From assembly GCA_022823665.1 (NCBI GenBank), contig JAJEHN010000001.1, forward strand, positions 1-64,000: DNA of 64,000 nucleotides, in the 5' to 3' direction. The notes beneath the pieces are model-generated. The model had not been told where the DNA came from, did no database searches, and was given only the letters and a program-made list of their open reading frames with translations. The DNA comes from Thermoanaerobaculia bacterium. GTDB lineage: Bacteria > Acidobacteriota > Thermoanaerobaculia > Multivoradales > Multivoraceae. This document shows positions 24,311 to 35,324 of this stretch, in pieces; the first letter of the stretch is position 1; the number at the start of each line of letters is the position of its first letter. Position numbers and translations under genes: made by a program.

Positions 24311-25228
24311 CTACAGCAGCCGCAGCAGCGCCGTCCTCTGCTCGTCGTCGGCGACTCGACCGAACCTGCGACGCAGCCGCCGTCGGAGATACGAGCGCTC
24401 CCAGCGCGGCCGGTGGAGGCCGTAGTAGCGCAACTGGGAGGCGCGGTAGAAGCGTTCCACTTCGGGGGACAGGAGCCGCGTCCCGCGACGCCCCGTCGTG
24501 ACGCCGCGCGAGTGGAAGGCGCGCGCGCCTTCCACCTGACGCTGACGCCAGCCCTTCCGCGCCAGCCGCAACCCGAGGTCGGCGTCCTCGAAGTAGAGAA
24601 AGAAGCCCTCGTCGAAGCCGCCGACTTCCTCGAACGCGCTCCGGCGAACGAGCAGACAGGCGGCCGAAAACCAACCCGGCCCGACAAGGGGATCCAGCAG
24701 CTTCGGCAGGAGACGGTGGTTCCATGAAGCGCCCTCGAAGCGGTTGCGGAACCTCTGGACCGCTTCTCCCGCGACGCCCACCCGAGGCGCCCAGACGAAC
24801 TGGGGTGGGCCGTCCGGGTAGCGCAGCGCCGGCGCGGCGACGCCGAGGCGGGAGTCCGCATCGAGCGCTTCCTCCAGCAGGAGCAGGGACGGTCCGTCGA
24901 TCCAGGCGTCCGGATTCAGGAGCAGCAGGTAACGGCCCGCCGCATGCCGGGCCGCCGTGTTGCAGCCCGCGCCGAAACCGACGTTGCGCTCCAGGCGAAT
25001 CAGCCGAACCGGCGGCGCCGGGTCCGACCCCCGTTCCTGGAACTCGCGTACCGCTTCCGTCGAACCGTCCGTCGAGGCGTTGTCGACCAGGATGATCTCG
25101 AGGCTGCCGTCCCGAGCCCCGCGCTCGCCGGCGACGGGCAGCATCCGCTCCAGGCACTCCCGAAGATGCGGCCCCGCGTTGTGGTTGACGACCAGGACGC
25201 TGGTCGCCGTCGACTGCGCTCCGCTCAT
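24311..25228 (-). CDS. Family 2 glycosyltransferase (rhamnosyltransferase-like)
   Basis: 305 aa. GT-A features are VLVVNHNAGPHLREC, ILVDNASTDGSTEAV, NVGFGAGCNTAAR, LLLLNPDAWID (with the DXD-like position), FSAACLLVRRSAFEEVGGFDEGFFLYFEDADLGLR (seen as GGFDEGFFLYFEDADL), then a basic C-terminus. This matches the dTDP-rhamnosyl/GT2 family that extends surface polysaccharides. The start ATG overlaps the stop of the upstream glycosyltransferase as ATGA. Confidence 0.9.
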   Translation of the reverse strand: MSGAQSTATSVLVVNHNAGPHLRECLERMLPVAGERGARDGSLEIILVDNASTDGSTEAVREFQERGSDPAPPVRLIRLERNVGFGAGCNTAARHAAGRYLLLLNPDAWIDGPSLLLLEEALDADSRLGVAAPALRYPDGPPQFVWAPRVGVAGEAVQRFRNRFEGASWNHRLLPKLLDPLVGPGWFSAACLLVRRSAFEEVGGFDEGFFLYFEDADLGLRLARKGWRQRQVEGARAFHSRGVTTGRRGTRLLSPEVERFYRASQLRYYGLHRPRWERSYLRRRLRRRFGRVADDEQRTALLRLL

Positions 25229-26466
25229 GAGCCCTGCCCCCGGCCCGTCCGCCACGCCGTTTCGAGCTCCGCGGCGAAGCGCTCGGCGGCCCGGGCCCAG
25301 GTCAGCGACCGTACGCGCTTCGAACCCTCGGCCGACGCGGACTCTCTCGCCTCGCCATCGAACAGGAGCCGCCGCAGCCCATCCGTCACCCCATCGACGT
25401 CCAGGCGGTCGCATCGAAGCGGATAGTCCGGGCACAACTCGAGCAGCGCCGGCGCGTCGGAAACGAGCGCCGGCACGCCGGCCGCCAGCGATTCGAGCGG
25501 GGGCAGGCCGTACCCCTCGTACTCCGACACATAGATCGTGCCGACAGCACCCGCGTACAGCTCCGGAAGGTCCCGGTCATCCACGTAGCCGATCCGGATC
25601 ACGCGGTCGGCGCAGCCGCTCGAGCGAATCATGTGGTCCAGGTCGGCCGGCCTCGGCAACTGGTTCGTGCCGGCGATGACGAGCTGGAGCTCCTCGATGG
25701 ACAGATCGCCAGCAGCCGTCGCCACCCCGACCGGCGCCACCGCCCCCAATAGCCGAGTCAGGCCGGCCAGCACCAGGTCCAGTCGCCGCCGAGGCAGGAT
25801 GGAACCCAGGATCAGCAGATAGGGCTGCCGTACCCCCAGCCTCGCGAGGTTCTCTCTCGCTCCTGGAGCGCCGCGAGAAACCGATTGCCCGGCCTGCTCG
25901 AACCGGGGCGATACGCCCAGGGGCGCGACCGCGATCCGTTCCCCCGGGACGCCATACCGCCTCTGCAGTTCGGCGGCGGTACGGCCCGTGTCGGTCAGCA
26001 CCCTGGTCGCCGAGCGGGCCGCGCGGCGTGCGAGGAAGCGCCGCCTCCACTTCTCCCTGAAACGAAAGTCCCGCGGCAGGACCTCGAACGACAGGTCGTG
26101 AACCGTGACGAGCGAAGGACCCGAGACCCCGCGAGGGAGGCTGTAGCCGGGCGAGAAAAGAAGGTCCACGGGCCGCCGCCGAAGGACGCGGGGCAGGCGA
26201 ATCTGCTCCCAGACGATCGGATGCGCGTCGGCGCGGCGATCGAACAGGGCCTCGCAGGTACACCCCCCCGCCTCCTCTCCGGTCCACAGCGGATGCTCGA
26301 AGGGATCGCCCTTGAAGAACAGGCTCAGGCGCCAGTCGCGCGCCCGGGGCGTGCCCCGGAGGGCCGCCAGGAGCTCTTCGAGGTACCTCCCCACGCCGGT
26401 CGGCGCGCCTTCCATCTCGTAGGCGACGACGCCGATCGACCGCGGCCCCGCAGCCCCCTGCGTCAT
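25225..26466 (-). CDS. Family 4 glycosyltransferase
   Basis: 413 aa GT-B enzyme. N-terminal half: GVGRYLEELLAAL, WEQIRLPRVL and SLVTVHDLSFE. C-terminal half: YLLILGSILPRRRLDLVL, IRIGYVDDRDLPELYAGA and SEYEGYGLPPLESLAAGVP, which holds the E-x7-E donor-site pair. It resembles mannosyl/rhamnosyl transferases of O-chain assembly. It is coupled by 4-base overlaps to the genes on both sides. Confidence 0.9.
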   Translation of the reverse strand: MTQGAAGPRSIGVVAYEMEGAPTGVGRYLEELLAALRGTPRARDWRLSLFFKGDPFEHPLWTGEEAGGCTCEALFDRRADAHPIVWEQIRLPRVLRRRPVDLLFSPGYSLPRGVSGPSLVTVHDLSFEVLPRDFRFREKWRRRFLARRAARSATRVLTDTGRTAAELQRRYGVPGERIAVAPLGVSPRFEQAGQSVSRGAPGARENLARLGVRQPYLLILGSILPRRRLDLVLAGLTRLLGAVAPVGVATAAGDLSIEELQLVIAGTNQLPRPADLDHMIRSSGCADRVIRIGYVDDRDLPELYAGAVGTIYVSEYEGYGLPPLESLAAGVPALVSDAPALLELCPDYPLRCDRLDVDGVTDGLRRLLFDGEARESASAEGSKRVRSLTWARAAERFAAELETAWRTGRGQGS

Positions 26467-27590
26467 CGGGAGCCGACGGTCCGTGCGCCGTCCCCGCCTG
26501 TCATGTCGCCGTAGATGCCGATCACTTCCTCGGCTGCCCGCCGCCAGGAGAAGGTGGCCGCGCGTTCCAGACCGGCCTGGCGGTAGCGATCACGCCGCGA
26601 GGGCTCCCGCAGCAGGGCGTCGAGGCCGCGCCGGATCGCCGCCGCGTCGAAAGGGTCGACGCACAGGGCCGCGTCTCCGGCCACTTCGACCAGCGACGAC
26701 CGGTTCGACGTAAGCACCGGCGTCCCGCAAGCCATCGCTTCCACCACCGGCAGCCCGAAACCCTCGACCAGCGACGGATAGGCCACCACCGAGGCCGCAT
26801 TGTAGAGAGCGATCAGGTCCTCCTCCGACACGGCCCCGAGGCGGCGCACGAAGTCCGGCCAGTCGCCCGCGAACACGGCCTCCCGCTTCCAGCCGCCGCC
26901 GCCGACCAGCGCGAGCGGGACCCGGGTCCGGAGATCCGGAGCAAGGCCGCCGTAGGCCTCGATCAGCCGGGCGATGTTCTTGCGCGGTTCCAGAGTTCCG
27001 ACCGAAAGGACGAACGGCCCGTCGAGACCGAAGCGCTCGGCGAGTCGCCGTCTCGCCGCCTCCAGGCCGGCGCCATCGAATGCCGCGAAGGCGGCCGAGG
27101 CTGCCTCGTAGACGACCCGAAGCCGGTCATCCGGCAACACGAACCACTTCCGCACCTCCTCGGCCGTGGCCTCCGATACGGCGAGGATCGTGGCGCCCTG
27201 GGAGACCGCCCGCAAGGTCGCCAGCAGGCACTGGTTCCGATTCGCCGGTACGTGAAACCGCGGGTGGGTGAGAAAGGTCAGATCGTGGATGGTGAACACG
27301 ACCGGTCCCTCGAAGCAGGCAGGGTCGGCGAAGGTCGGAATGTGGAACAGATCGAGATCCCGGCGCCGCGGCCAGCGGCCCGGCCCACGCCGGACGTTTC
27401 CCGGCAGTCCTTCCAGGAGTCGATTCCAGCCGCCTGCGTCAACTTCCGCGTCGAGCGCGTAGAGAACGAGGTCCGGCCTGCCGCCCCGCTCCTCCGACAG
27501 CTCCGCCAGCGCCTCAAGCAGGCTGGCCGAGTACCTGGCTACGCCGTCCCGAGGCCCGAACAGCTTGCTCACGTCGAAACCGACGCGCAT
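26463..27590 (-). CDS. Family 4 glycosyltransferase
   Basis: 375 aa. It has GVARYSASLLEAL near the N-terminus, FTIHDLTFLTHP and AVSEATAEEVRKWF. The donor-binding half has LSVGTLEPRKNIARLIEAY, FVRRLGAVSEEDLIALYNAA and PSLVEGFGLPVVEAMACGTPV (E-x7-E). It is a paralogue-like partner of the next gene, with the same layout. It starts 6 nt after a small ORF and its stop overlaps the next ATG, so it belongs to a glycan-assembly operon. Confidence 0.91.
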   Translation of the reverse strand: MRVGFDVSKLFGPRDGVARYSASLLEALAELSEERGGRPDLVLYALDAEVDAGGWNRLLEGLPGNVRRGPGRWPRRRDLDLFHIPTFADPACFEGPVVFTIHDLTFLTHPRFHVPANRNQCLLATLRAVSQGATILAVSEATAEEVRKWFVLPDDRLRVVYEAASAAFAAFDGAGLEAARRRLAERFGLDGPFVLSVGTLEPRKNIARLIEAYGGLAPDLRTRVPLALVGGGGWKREAVFAGDWPDFVRRLGAVSEEDLIALYNAASVVAYPSLVEGFGLPVVEAMACGTPVLTSNRSSLVEVAGDAALCVDPFDAAAIRRGLDALLREPSRRDRYRQAGLERAATFSWRRAAEEVIGIYGDMTGGDGARTVGSR

Positions 27591-27596
27591 GCGACC

Positions 27597-27890
27597 TCAG
27601 GTACTCCGCGCTTCCCGCCTCACCTCGGCGCGAATCCCCCTGGCCACCGCTCGCAGCTTCCTCGCGGCGCCGGCCCTCAGGTCTCCGGCGCTCTCGAGCT
27701 GCTCGATCAACGGCAGGATGTCGGCGTGAAGCGGATCCACCCTCGCCACCTCCTTCGCCCGTGCCCACACCGCGATGCGAAAACGGTCGTAGGCGCCCGC
27801 GCCGATGACACGGCGCAGCGCCAACCGCAACGGCCGCGCAGGGCCGGAACGGGCAAGGCGTCCCAAGAAGGCAACGATGACCCGCCCCAT
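27597..27890 (-). CDS. Small basic protein of unknown function
   Basis: 97 aa from ATG 27890 (a TTG at 27911 is in frame). The sequence is Arg/Ala-rich with amphipathic helical character, for example RLALRRVIGAGAYDRFRIAVWARA and LPLIEQLESAGDLRAG. No signal peptide or membrane segment is obvious and I do not recognise a family. It fits neatly between the acyltransferase stop (27921) and the glycosyltransferase start (27590), which supports it being translated. High GC means a chance frame cannot be excluded. Confidence 0.5.
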   Translation of the reverse strand: MGRVIVAFLGRLARSGPARPLRLALRRVIGAGAYDRFRIAVWARAKEVARVDPLHADILPLIEQLESAGDLRAGAARKLRAVARGIRAEVRREARST

Positions 27891-27920
27891 GGCACGGGGA
27901 GGGTACAACAACCGGAGGGA

Positions 27921-29312
27921 TTACACGTCGAGAACCGCCACCAGGCCGATCACCTCGTCGTACAGAGCCGAACGCTGCCGGCGCAGCCGCTTCACCGTAT
28001 CCCTGCGAAAACCGCCGACCCAGAGCGCTCGCAGACCGTGACCGAGCTCGGCGATGAACCGGTGGTAGCGGAGGCCCAGCAGAGCGGAAAGCACGCACAG
28101 GGCCAGCATCCCCGCGACGCGCACCCATAGAGCCTCGGGCCTCCAGTCGAAGCCGGGCAGGGGCTCGGTCCAGGCCAGGCCCACGGCCAGGCTGGCCGCC
28201 ATCCAGGCCATCGGCAGGATGATCAGTCCCAGGAACATCTTCAGGCCCGCCTGTTCCTTGCGGGTCACGGAGAGCTTCCGCGCACCGAGGGCGACGAGCA
28301 GCGCGGCCGGGAGGTTGACGAGGTTGCCGATCAGGACGACCGTCGGCAACAGCAGGAGCATGAGCAGCGCTTCGGCGCCAAGGAGAATCACGCGCCAGAC
28401 CGTGCGCCCGAGCGGAGCGCCATCCAGGTCCCGGTCGCTCAGGCCCAGCAACCGCAGCGCCTCCCCGTAGCGCGTTACGCGGGCGACGAGCCGGTCCACG
28501 ACGCCGGGGTCGATCGCGCGCTGCTTTCGATACCCCGCCCAAACGCGCGCGAAGCCCTCATCCCGCTCCTGCATCGGCGCCCGCCGAAGCCGCGGAACGC
28601 CTTCACGCGCCGCCTGCTCGGCGCGCACCAGGGACCGCACCTGTTCCATTGCCCGGTGGAGCTCCCAGCTCTCGGTCGGATGAGTGACCTCGATCAGGTG
28701 CTGCTGGATCAGTCCGGTCAGGCGATCGACGAAGGTCTCCGACCGCAGATCTTCCGGCAGTTCGACCGGCGGATAGAACGCGAGCAGAGCCCTGGAACGA
28801 AACGCGTGCTTGCGTTCGTAGTGAAGTCCCACCGGCACCAGCAGGGGGTCGCCGCCGCCCTCCTGGGCGAGCTGGAACAGCCGCGCCGCCCCGGCCCGCA
28901 GCTCGAGCAACCGGGGCTCGTCGTGCGTTGCGCCTTCCGGGAAGATGGCGACGAAGGACTGCCGCGCGGCGGAAGCCAGCGCGCCGAGGCTCCGATGGTT
29001 GGCCGCCCGCCGCTCCTCGTCGCTCATGCGGGCGCCCGGCTCGCCCCGATCCCGGCGCCGATACAGCGGCACCGCGCCGGCGCCCCGCAACAACCAGCCG
29101 ACGATCGGAAGTCGAAACAGGCCGTGGCGCGCGCCGAACGTGACCGGGCGAGGACAGAAGCCCAGAAGCAGGGTGCCGTCTGCCAGCCCATTCGGATGCC
29201 AGGCAACGAGCAGACCGCCTCCGTCCCGCGGCACGTTCTCGCTGCCGACCACCTCGACACTGCGAAAGAACAGCCTCGCCAGCAGCCGCAGAAACCACCT
29301 GAGGCCTCGCAT
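27921..29312 (-). CDS. PlsC-type (LPLAT/GPAT-like) acyltransferase with C-terminal membrane region
   Basis: 463 aa. The acyltransferase domain occupies about the first 230 residues: AWHPNGLADGTLLLG (the H-x5-D form of the catalytic box), FRLPIVGWLLRGAGAVPLYRR and FPEGATHDEPRLLEL (PEG-type substrate box). The second half has three or four hydrophobic helices (EALLMLLLLPTVVLIGN, FLGLIILPMAWMAASL, ALCVLSALLGL). It should acylate glycerol-phosphate, a lysophospholipid or a glycolipid. Placed first in a run of three glycosyltransferases, it may modify a surface glycolipid. GTG 29342 is an alternative start. Confidence 0.87.
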   Translation of the reverse strand: MRGLRWFLRLLARLFFRSVEVVGSENVPRDGGGLLVAWHPNGLADGTLLLGFCPRPVTFGARHGLFRLPIVGWLLRGAGAVPLYRRRDRGEPGARMSDEERRAANHRSLGALASAARQSFVAIFPEGATHDEPRLLELRAGAARLFQLAQEGGGDPLLVPVGLHYERKHAFRSRALLAFYPPVELPEDLRSETFVDRLTGLIQQHLIEVTHPTESWELHRAMEQVRSLVRAEQAAREGVPRLRRAPMQERDEGFARVWAGYRKQRAIDPGVVDRLVARVTRYGEALRLLGLSDRDLDGAPLGRTVWRVILLGAEALLMLLLLPTVVLIGNLVNLPAALLVALGARKLSVTRKEQAGLKMFLGLIILPMAWMAASLAVGLAWTEPLPGFDWRPEALWVRVAGMLALCVLSALLGLRYHRFIAELGHGLRALWVGGFRRDTVKRLRRQRSALYDEVIGLVAVLDV

Positions 29313-29418
29313 TCTGAGCCCGCGCTCGACCGCCGCAACCACCTCCCGACCACGCTCCGTCCGATCGCCGGCAGTCTACGCCACGGACTACCCCCGTACC
29401 ATCCGACCGGTCGGTTGC

Positions 29419-29447
29419 TTGACAACTTCCGGCCGCCCCCCTACGGT
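29419..29447 (+). promoter_or_regulatory. Sigma70-type promoter upstream of a short ORF
   Basis: TTGACA at 29419-29424 is a perfect -35 box. After 17 bases comes TACGGT (29442-29447), a weaker -10. The predicted start is near 29454. It lies in the 459-bp plus-strand gap between the divergent acyltransferase gene and comM. Confidence 0.5.
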
Positions 29448-29477
29448 GGTTTCACCGATGAGACGGAAGGAGGTTCC

Positions 29478-29567
29478 ATGACACCACCGGGCCATCTTCA
29501 GCCCCCGGTTGCCCCGACGCTGACCGGCGCGGGAGCCAGACCGGGGGCCGCCGAGTCCAGGGCTTGA
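29478..29567 (+). CDS. Possible 29-aa leader peptide or small protein
   Basis: A short ORF starts MTPPGHLQPP and ends PGAAESRA. It has a consensus ribosome site AAGGAGG ending 4 bases before its ATG and a promoter-like element about 30 bases further up. It is Pro/Ala/Gly-rich, without a signal peptide. The promoter, strong ribosome site and downstream hairpin suggest a transcribed small gene or a leader. The coding potential alone would not be convincing. Confidence 0.35.
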   Translation: MTPPGHLQPPVAPTLTGAGARPGAAESRA

Positions 29568-29717
29568 ATGGACCCATGACTTCCGGCCGCTCGACCGTCG
29601 CCTGAACCGTCCGAGCCGTCCGAACGGACAGCGCCGAAGCAAACCAGAACGAGTCGCGGCCCACCGGGCATAGACCGCCTACCGCGAAAACGCATCCATC
29701 CCGAGCCCGGGACACTC

Positions 29718-29748
29718 TGAGAGCGCAGGTCTTTCGCCTGCGCTCTCA
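29718..29748 (+). terminator. Strong hairpin, terminator-like, upstream of comM
   Basis: A perfect 12-bp stem, TGAGAGCGCAGG with CCTGCGCTCTCA, encloses the 7-base loop TCTTTCG and is followed by TTGCGTTT. The U-tract is broken, so termination may be partial. It ends a possible transcript of about 300 nt from the promoter at 29419 and lies 53 bases before comM. It would act equally on the minus strand. Confidence 0.6.
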
Positions 29749-29801
29749 TTGCGTTTGGACGGTCGAACAGGCTTCGGGAGCGGCCTTTCGTCTTAGTCCA
29801 T

Positions 29802-31325
29802 GTGATCGCATACATGAACTCCGCGACGCCCTGGGGCGTCGAGGCGCGGGAGGTCCAGGTGGAAGTCGCGGCCTACTTCGGGCTGCCGGCGATGCAGTTG
29901 ATCGGCTTGCCCGACACCGCCGTGCGGGAGAGCCGCGACCGCGTGCGGGCGGCGATACGGAGCAGCGGCTACGACCTCCAGAGCCGCAACGTCGTCATCA
30001 ACCTGGCGCCCGCGGATCTGCGCAAGGAAGGCAACCAGCTCGACCTGCCGATCGCTCTCGGGCTGCTGACCGCCAATCGCGAACTCACCGCCGAGTCTCT
30101 CGAGGGCCGGATGGCCTGTGGCGAGCTGGGCCTCGACGGCGAGGTGCGGCCCGTTCGAGGCGCCCTGTCGATCACGGAGCTGGCGGGAAGACTCGGCATC
30201 CGTGAAGTCCTGCTGCCGGCGGCGAACAGCCGGCAGGCCGCTTCCATCGCCGGGACGAAGGTGATCCCCGTCGCCCACCTCCGTGAGGCGATCGAACACC
30301 TGACCGGCGACCGGGTGCTCACGCCGGCGACGGCCATGCCGCCACAGAGGAGAACGGACGGCACGGAGCCCGACTTCTCGGACGTCCGCGGCCAGGAAAC
30401 GGCCAAACGAGCCCTGGAGATCGCCGCGGCCGGCGGGCACAACGTCCTCTTCGTCGGGCCGCCGGGAACCGGCAAGACGATGCTTGCCCGGCGTCTGCCC
30501 GGCATCCTGCCACCGCTCACCGGCGCGGAGGCGATCACGGTGACGAAGATCCACTCCCTGTCCGGCCTCGCGCACGGCGCCGGCGGACTGGTCTGGACTC
30601 GCCCCTTCCGCAGCCCGCACGCCGGTGTTTCCTCGTCGGGCCTGATCGGCGGCGGATCGGTTCCCAGACCCGGGGAGATCAGCCTGGCGCACGCCGGCGT
30701 GCTGTTCCTGGACGAACTGCCCGAGTTCCGGCGCGATGCGCTCGAGGCGCTTCGCCAGCCGCTCGAGGACGGCGTCGTCACGGTCGTCCGGGCGAAAGCC
30801 CGGCTCACCTTCCCCGCCCGCTTTACCCTGGTCGCCGCCTGCAACCCCTGCCGCTGCGGCCACCTCGGTGATCCCCGGGCGGAGTGCGTCTGCGCGGCGG
30901 GAGACGTCGACCGCTATCGCCGCCAGCTTTCCGGTCCCCTGCTCGACCGGATCGATCTCCACGTCGAGATGCCGGTTCCCAGCCTGGAGGACCTGAAGGG
31001 ACCGGCCTGCGAGAGTTCCGCCGAGATCGCGGACAGGGTGGCGGCGGCCCGCCGCACCCAGGGCTTCCGCTTCCCCGCCGGCCATCCGGAGCCCGTGAAC
31101 AGCGCGATGTCGCGCCGGGATCTGGAAGAGCACTGCCAACCCACCGAAGCGGCCCAGAGCCTGCTCGACGCGGCCTTCGAGCGCCTGGCCATGTCGGCCA
31201 GGGCACTGGCCAGAGCACTCAAGGTGGCTCGCACGATTGCCGATCTGGACTCGTCCCCGCGGATCGACGTCACCCACGTTGCGGAAGCGATTCAGTACCG
31301 GCCGCTGGACCGCCGCAACCCATGA
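29802..31325 (+). CDS. comM: ComM/YifB family AAA+ Mg-chelatase-like ATPase
   Basis: 507 aa. The N-terminal Lon-protease-like domain has GLPAMQLIGLPDTAVRESRDRVRAA and NLAPADLRKEGNQLDLPIALG. Next comes the AAA+ core with Walker A GPPGTGKTMLARRLPGILP and Walker B VLFLDELPEF. It ends with the zinc-like ACNPCRCGHLGD and the C-terminal YRPLDRR. ComM is a hexameric helicase that drives branch migration in natural transformation. The GTG start matches the family N-terminus; ATG 29814 is an alternative. Confidence 0.95.
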   Translation: MIAYMNSATPWGVEAREVQVEVAAYFGLPAMQLIGLPDTAVRESRDRVRAAIRSSGYDLQSRNVVINLAPADLRKEGNQLDLPIALGLLTANRELTAESLEGRMACGELGLDGEVRPVRGALSITELAGRLGIREVLLPAANSRQAASIAGTKVIPVAHLREAIEHLTGDRVLTPATAMPPQRRTDGTEPDFSDVRGQETAKRALEIAAAGGHNVLFVGPPGTGKTMLARRLPGILPPLTGAEAITVTKIHSLSGLAHGAGGLVWTRPFRSPHAGVSSSGLIGGGSVPRPGEISLAHAGVLFLDELPEFRRDALEALRQPLEDGVVTVVRAKARLTFPARFTLVAACNPCRCGHLGDPRAECVCAAGDVDRYRRQLSGPLLDRIDLHVEMPVPSLEDLKGPACESSAEIADRVAAARRTQGFRFPAGHPEPVNSAMSRRDLEEHCQPTEAAQSLLDAAFERLAMSARALARALKVARTIADLDSSPRIDVTHVAEAIQYRPLDRRNP

Positions 31326-31339
31326 CGCCGACGCGCACG

Positions 31340-31377
31340 GCGGCCGGGCGGGGCCACCCTCCGCCTCGCCCGGCCGC
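31340..31377 (+). terminator. GC-rich hairpin after comM
   Basis: A 14-bp stem, GCGGCCGGGCGGGG against CCTCGCCCGGCCGC (one G-T pair), has a 10-base loop and begins 14 bases after the comM stop. There is no T-run, so it may act as a stalling or factor-dependent terminator. Confidence 0.5.
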
Positions 31378-31401
31378 CGCTCTGCCGGCTCAGCCGTTTG
31401 C

Positions 31402-31410
31402 TGCTAAAAT
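31402..31410 (+). promoter_or_regulatory. Extended -10 promoter element for the M23 peptidase gene
   Basis: TGC plus TAAAAT forms an extended -10 box in a local AT-rich patch between the comM hairpin and ATG 31425. The predicted start would leave a leader of only about 8 nt, so translation would be almost leaderless. No clear -35 is seen. Confidence 0.35.
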
Positions 31411-31424
31411 CGATTCCGGTCGAT

Positions 31425-32312
31425 ATGCCGCGCAGGACTCACACGATCGTTTTCGTCCCTCACTCGATGAGGCGAACGCGGCAGTTCCGGATCAGCAGCC
31501 GCTGGTTGGCCGCCATCGCTGTGGCGGCCGCGCTCGTGCTCGGCGTTACGGGCTGGGTTACCGTCTATCAGGTCCGATCGGCGGTCCAGCTCCGCGACCT
31601 GGAGCGGATACAACGCGAAAACGTGGATCTGCGCCGCTCCAACGCCTCCTTCGAGGCAAGCGTCTCCCGCCTGCAGCAGGCGTTGACCGAGGCGGAGGAC
31701 CGCACTCGCGACCTCGCGATCGTGGCCGGACTCGAGCAGATCGTCGGCGGCGAGCCGGAGAGCCGGCTGTCGGAAGCCGGCGCCGGCGGCACCTTCACGA
31801 GCCTGAGCACGCCGGACAGCTCCGACCTGTCCCTGCTGGAGGCGCGGGCATCGCTGCTCGGAGGTCGGCTCGACGCCGTCGGCGGCGCCTTCCAGGAACG
31901 CCAGCTCGTCCTCGACTCGACCCCGATGACCTGGCCGGTGCGCGGCGTGATCAACAGCGGCTTCGGATTCCGGCGCGATCCGATCACCGGCCAGCGAGCG
32001 CACCACTCCGGTCTCGATATCTCCGCGGATCGCGGCTTTCCGGTGCACGCGACGGCCGACGGTGTCGTCGTCCGAGCGGAACGGATGGGCAACCTGGGCC
32101 GGGCCGTCTATGTGCTCCACCGTTTCGGCTACGAGACACGCTACGGACACATGGCGGAGATCCTCGTCGAGGAGGGCCAGAAGGTCCAACGCGGCGACGT
32201 CCTTGGCCGGGTCGGCAACTCCGGACGGGCGACCGGCTACCACCTCCACTACGAGGTTCGACTCCGAGGCGACCCCCGCAACCCGTTCGAGTACCTGCGG
32301 GACCAGGGCTGA
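31425..32312 (+). CDS. M23/LytM-domain murein peptidase with membrane anchor and coiled coil
   Basis: 295 aa. A basic N-terminus (RRTRQFRIS) leads into one membrane helix (WLAAIAVAAALVLGVTGWV). A coiled-coil stretch rich in Leu/Glu/Arg follows (about residues 48-95), then the C-terminal M23 domain with GFGFRRDPITG, HHSGLDI (zinc His and Asp), RYGHM and the HLHYEVR His pair. All zinc ligands are present, so it may be an active endopeptidase in the periplasm. The arrangement resembles cell-division and envelope peptidases such as those that act with FtsEX. It is 97 nt upstream of secA. Confidence 0.9.
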   Translation: MPRRTHTIVFVPHSMRRTRQFRISSRWLAAIAVAAALVLGVTGWVTVYQVRSAVQLRDLERIQRENVDLRRSNASFEASVSRLQQALTEAEDRTRDLAIVAGLEQIVGGEPESRLSEAGAGGTFTSLSTPDSSDLSLLEARASLLGGRLDAVGGAFQERQLVLDSTPMTWPVRGVINSGFGFRRDPITGQRAHHSGLDISADRGFPVHATADGVVVRAERMGNLGRAVYVLHRFGYETRYGHMAEILVEEGQKVQRGDVLGRVGNSGRATGYHLHYEVRLRGDPRNPFEYLRDQG

Positions 32313-32409
32313 GGCCCCGCTGCGTCACCAAACGCCGCGTTAGGATTCCCAGCCTTCTTCCCGGCATTCGGTCGGCGCCACCGTGGCGCGGACCGATCGC
32401 AACGAATCC

Positions 32410-35235
<2,826 letters not shown>

Positions 35236-35324
35236 AGCCCCACACCGCGTCCGCGCAGGGCTGACCACCGGGGAGCCGCTCGCCTGCCGGGTGCGTCACG
35301 GCCTCCCAGTTGATAGCGTTCGGC

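Noticed and set aside
24311..29312. Complete O-antigen locus
   Set aside because: Three glycosyltransferases and an acyltransferase are present, but no flippase, polymerase, ABC exporter or nucleotide-sugar synthesis genes.
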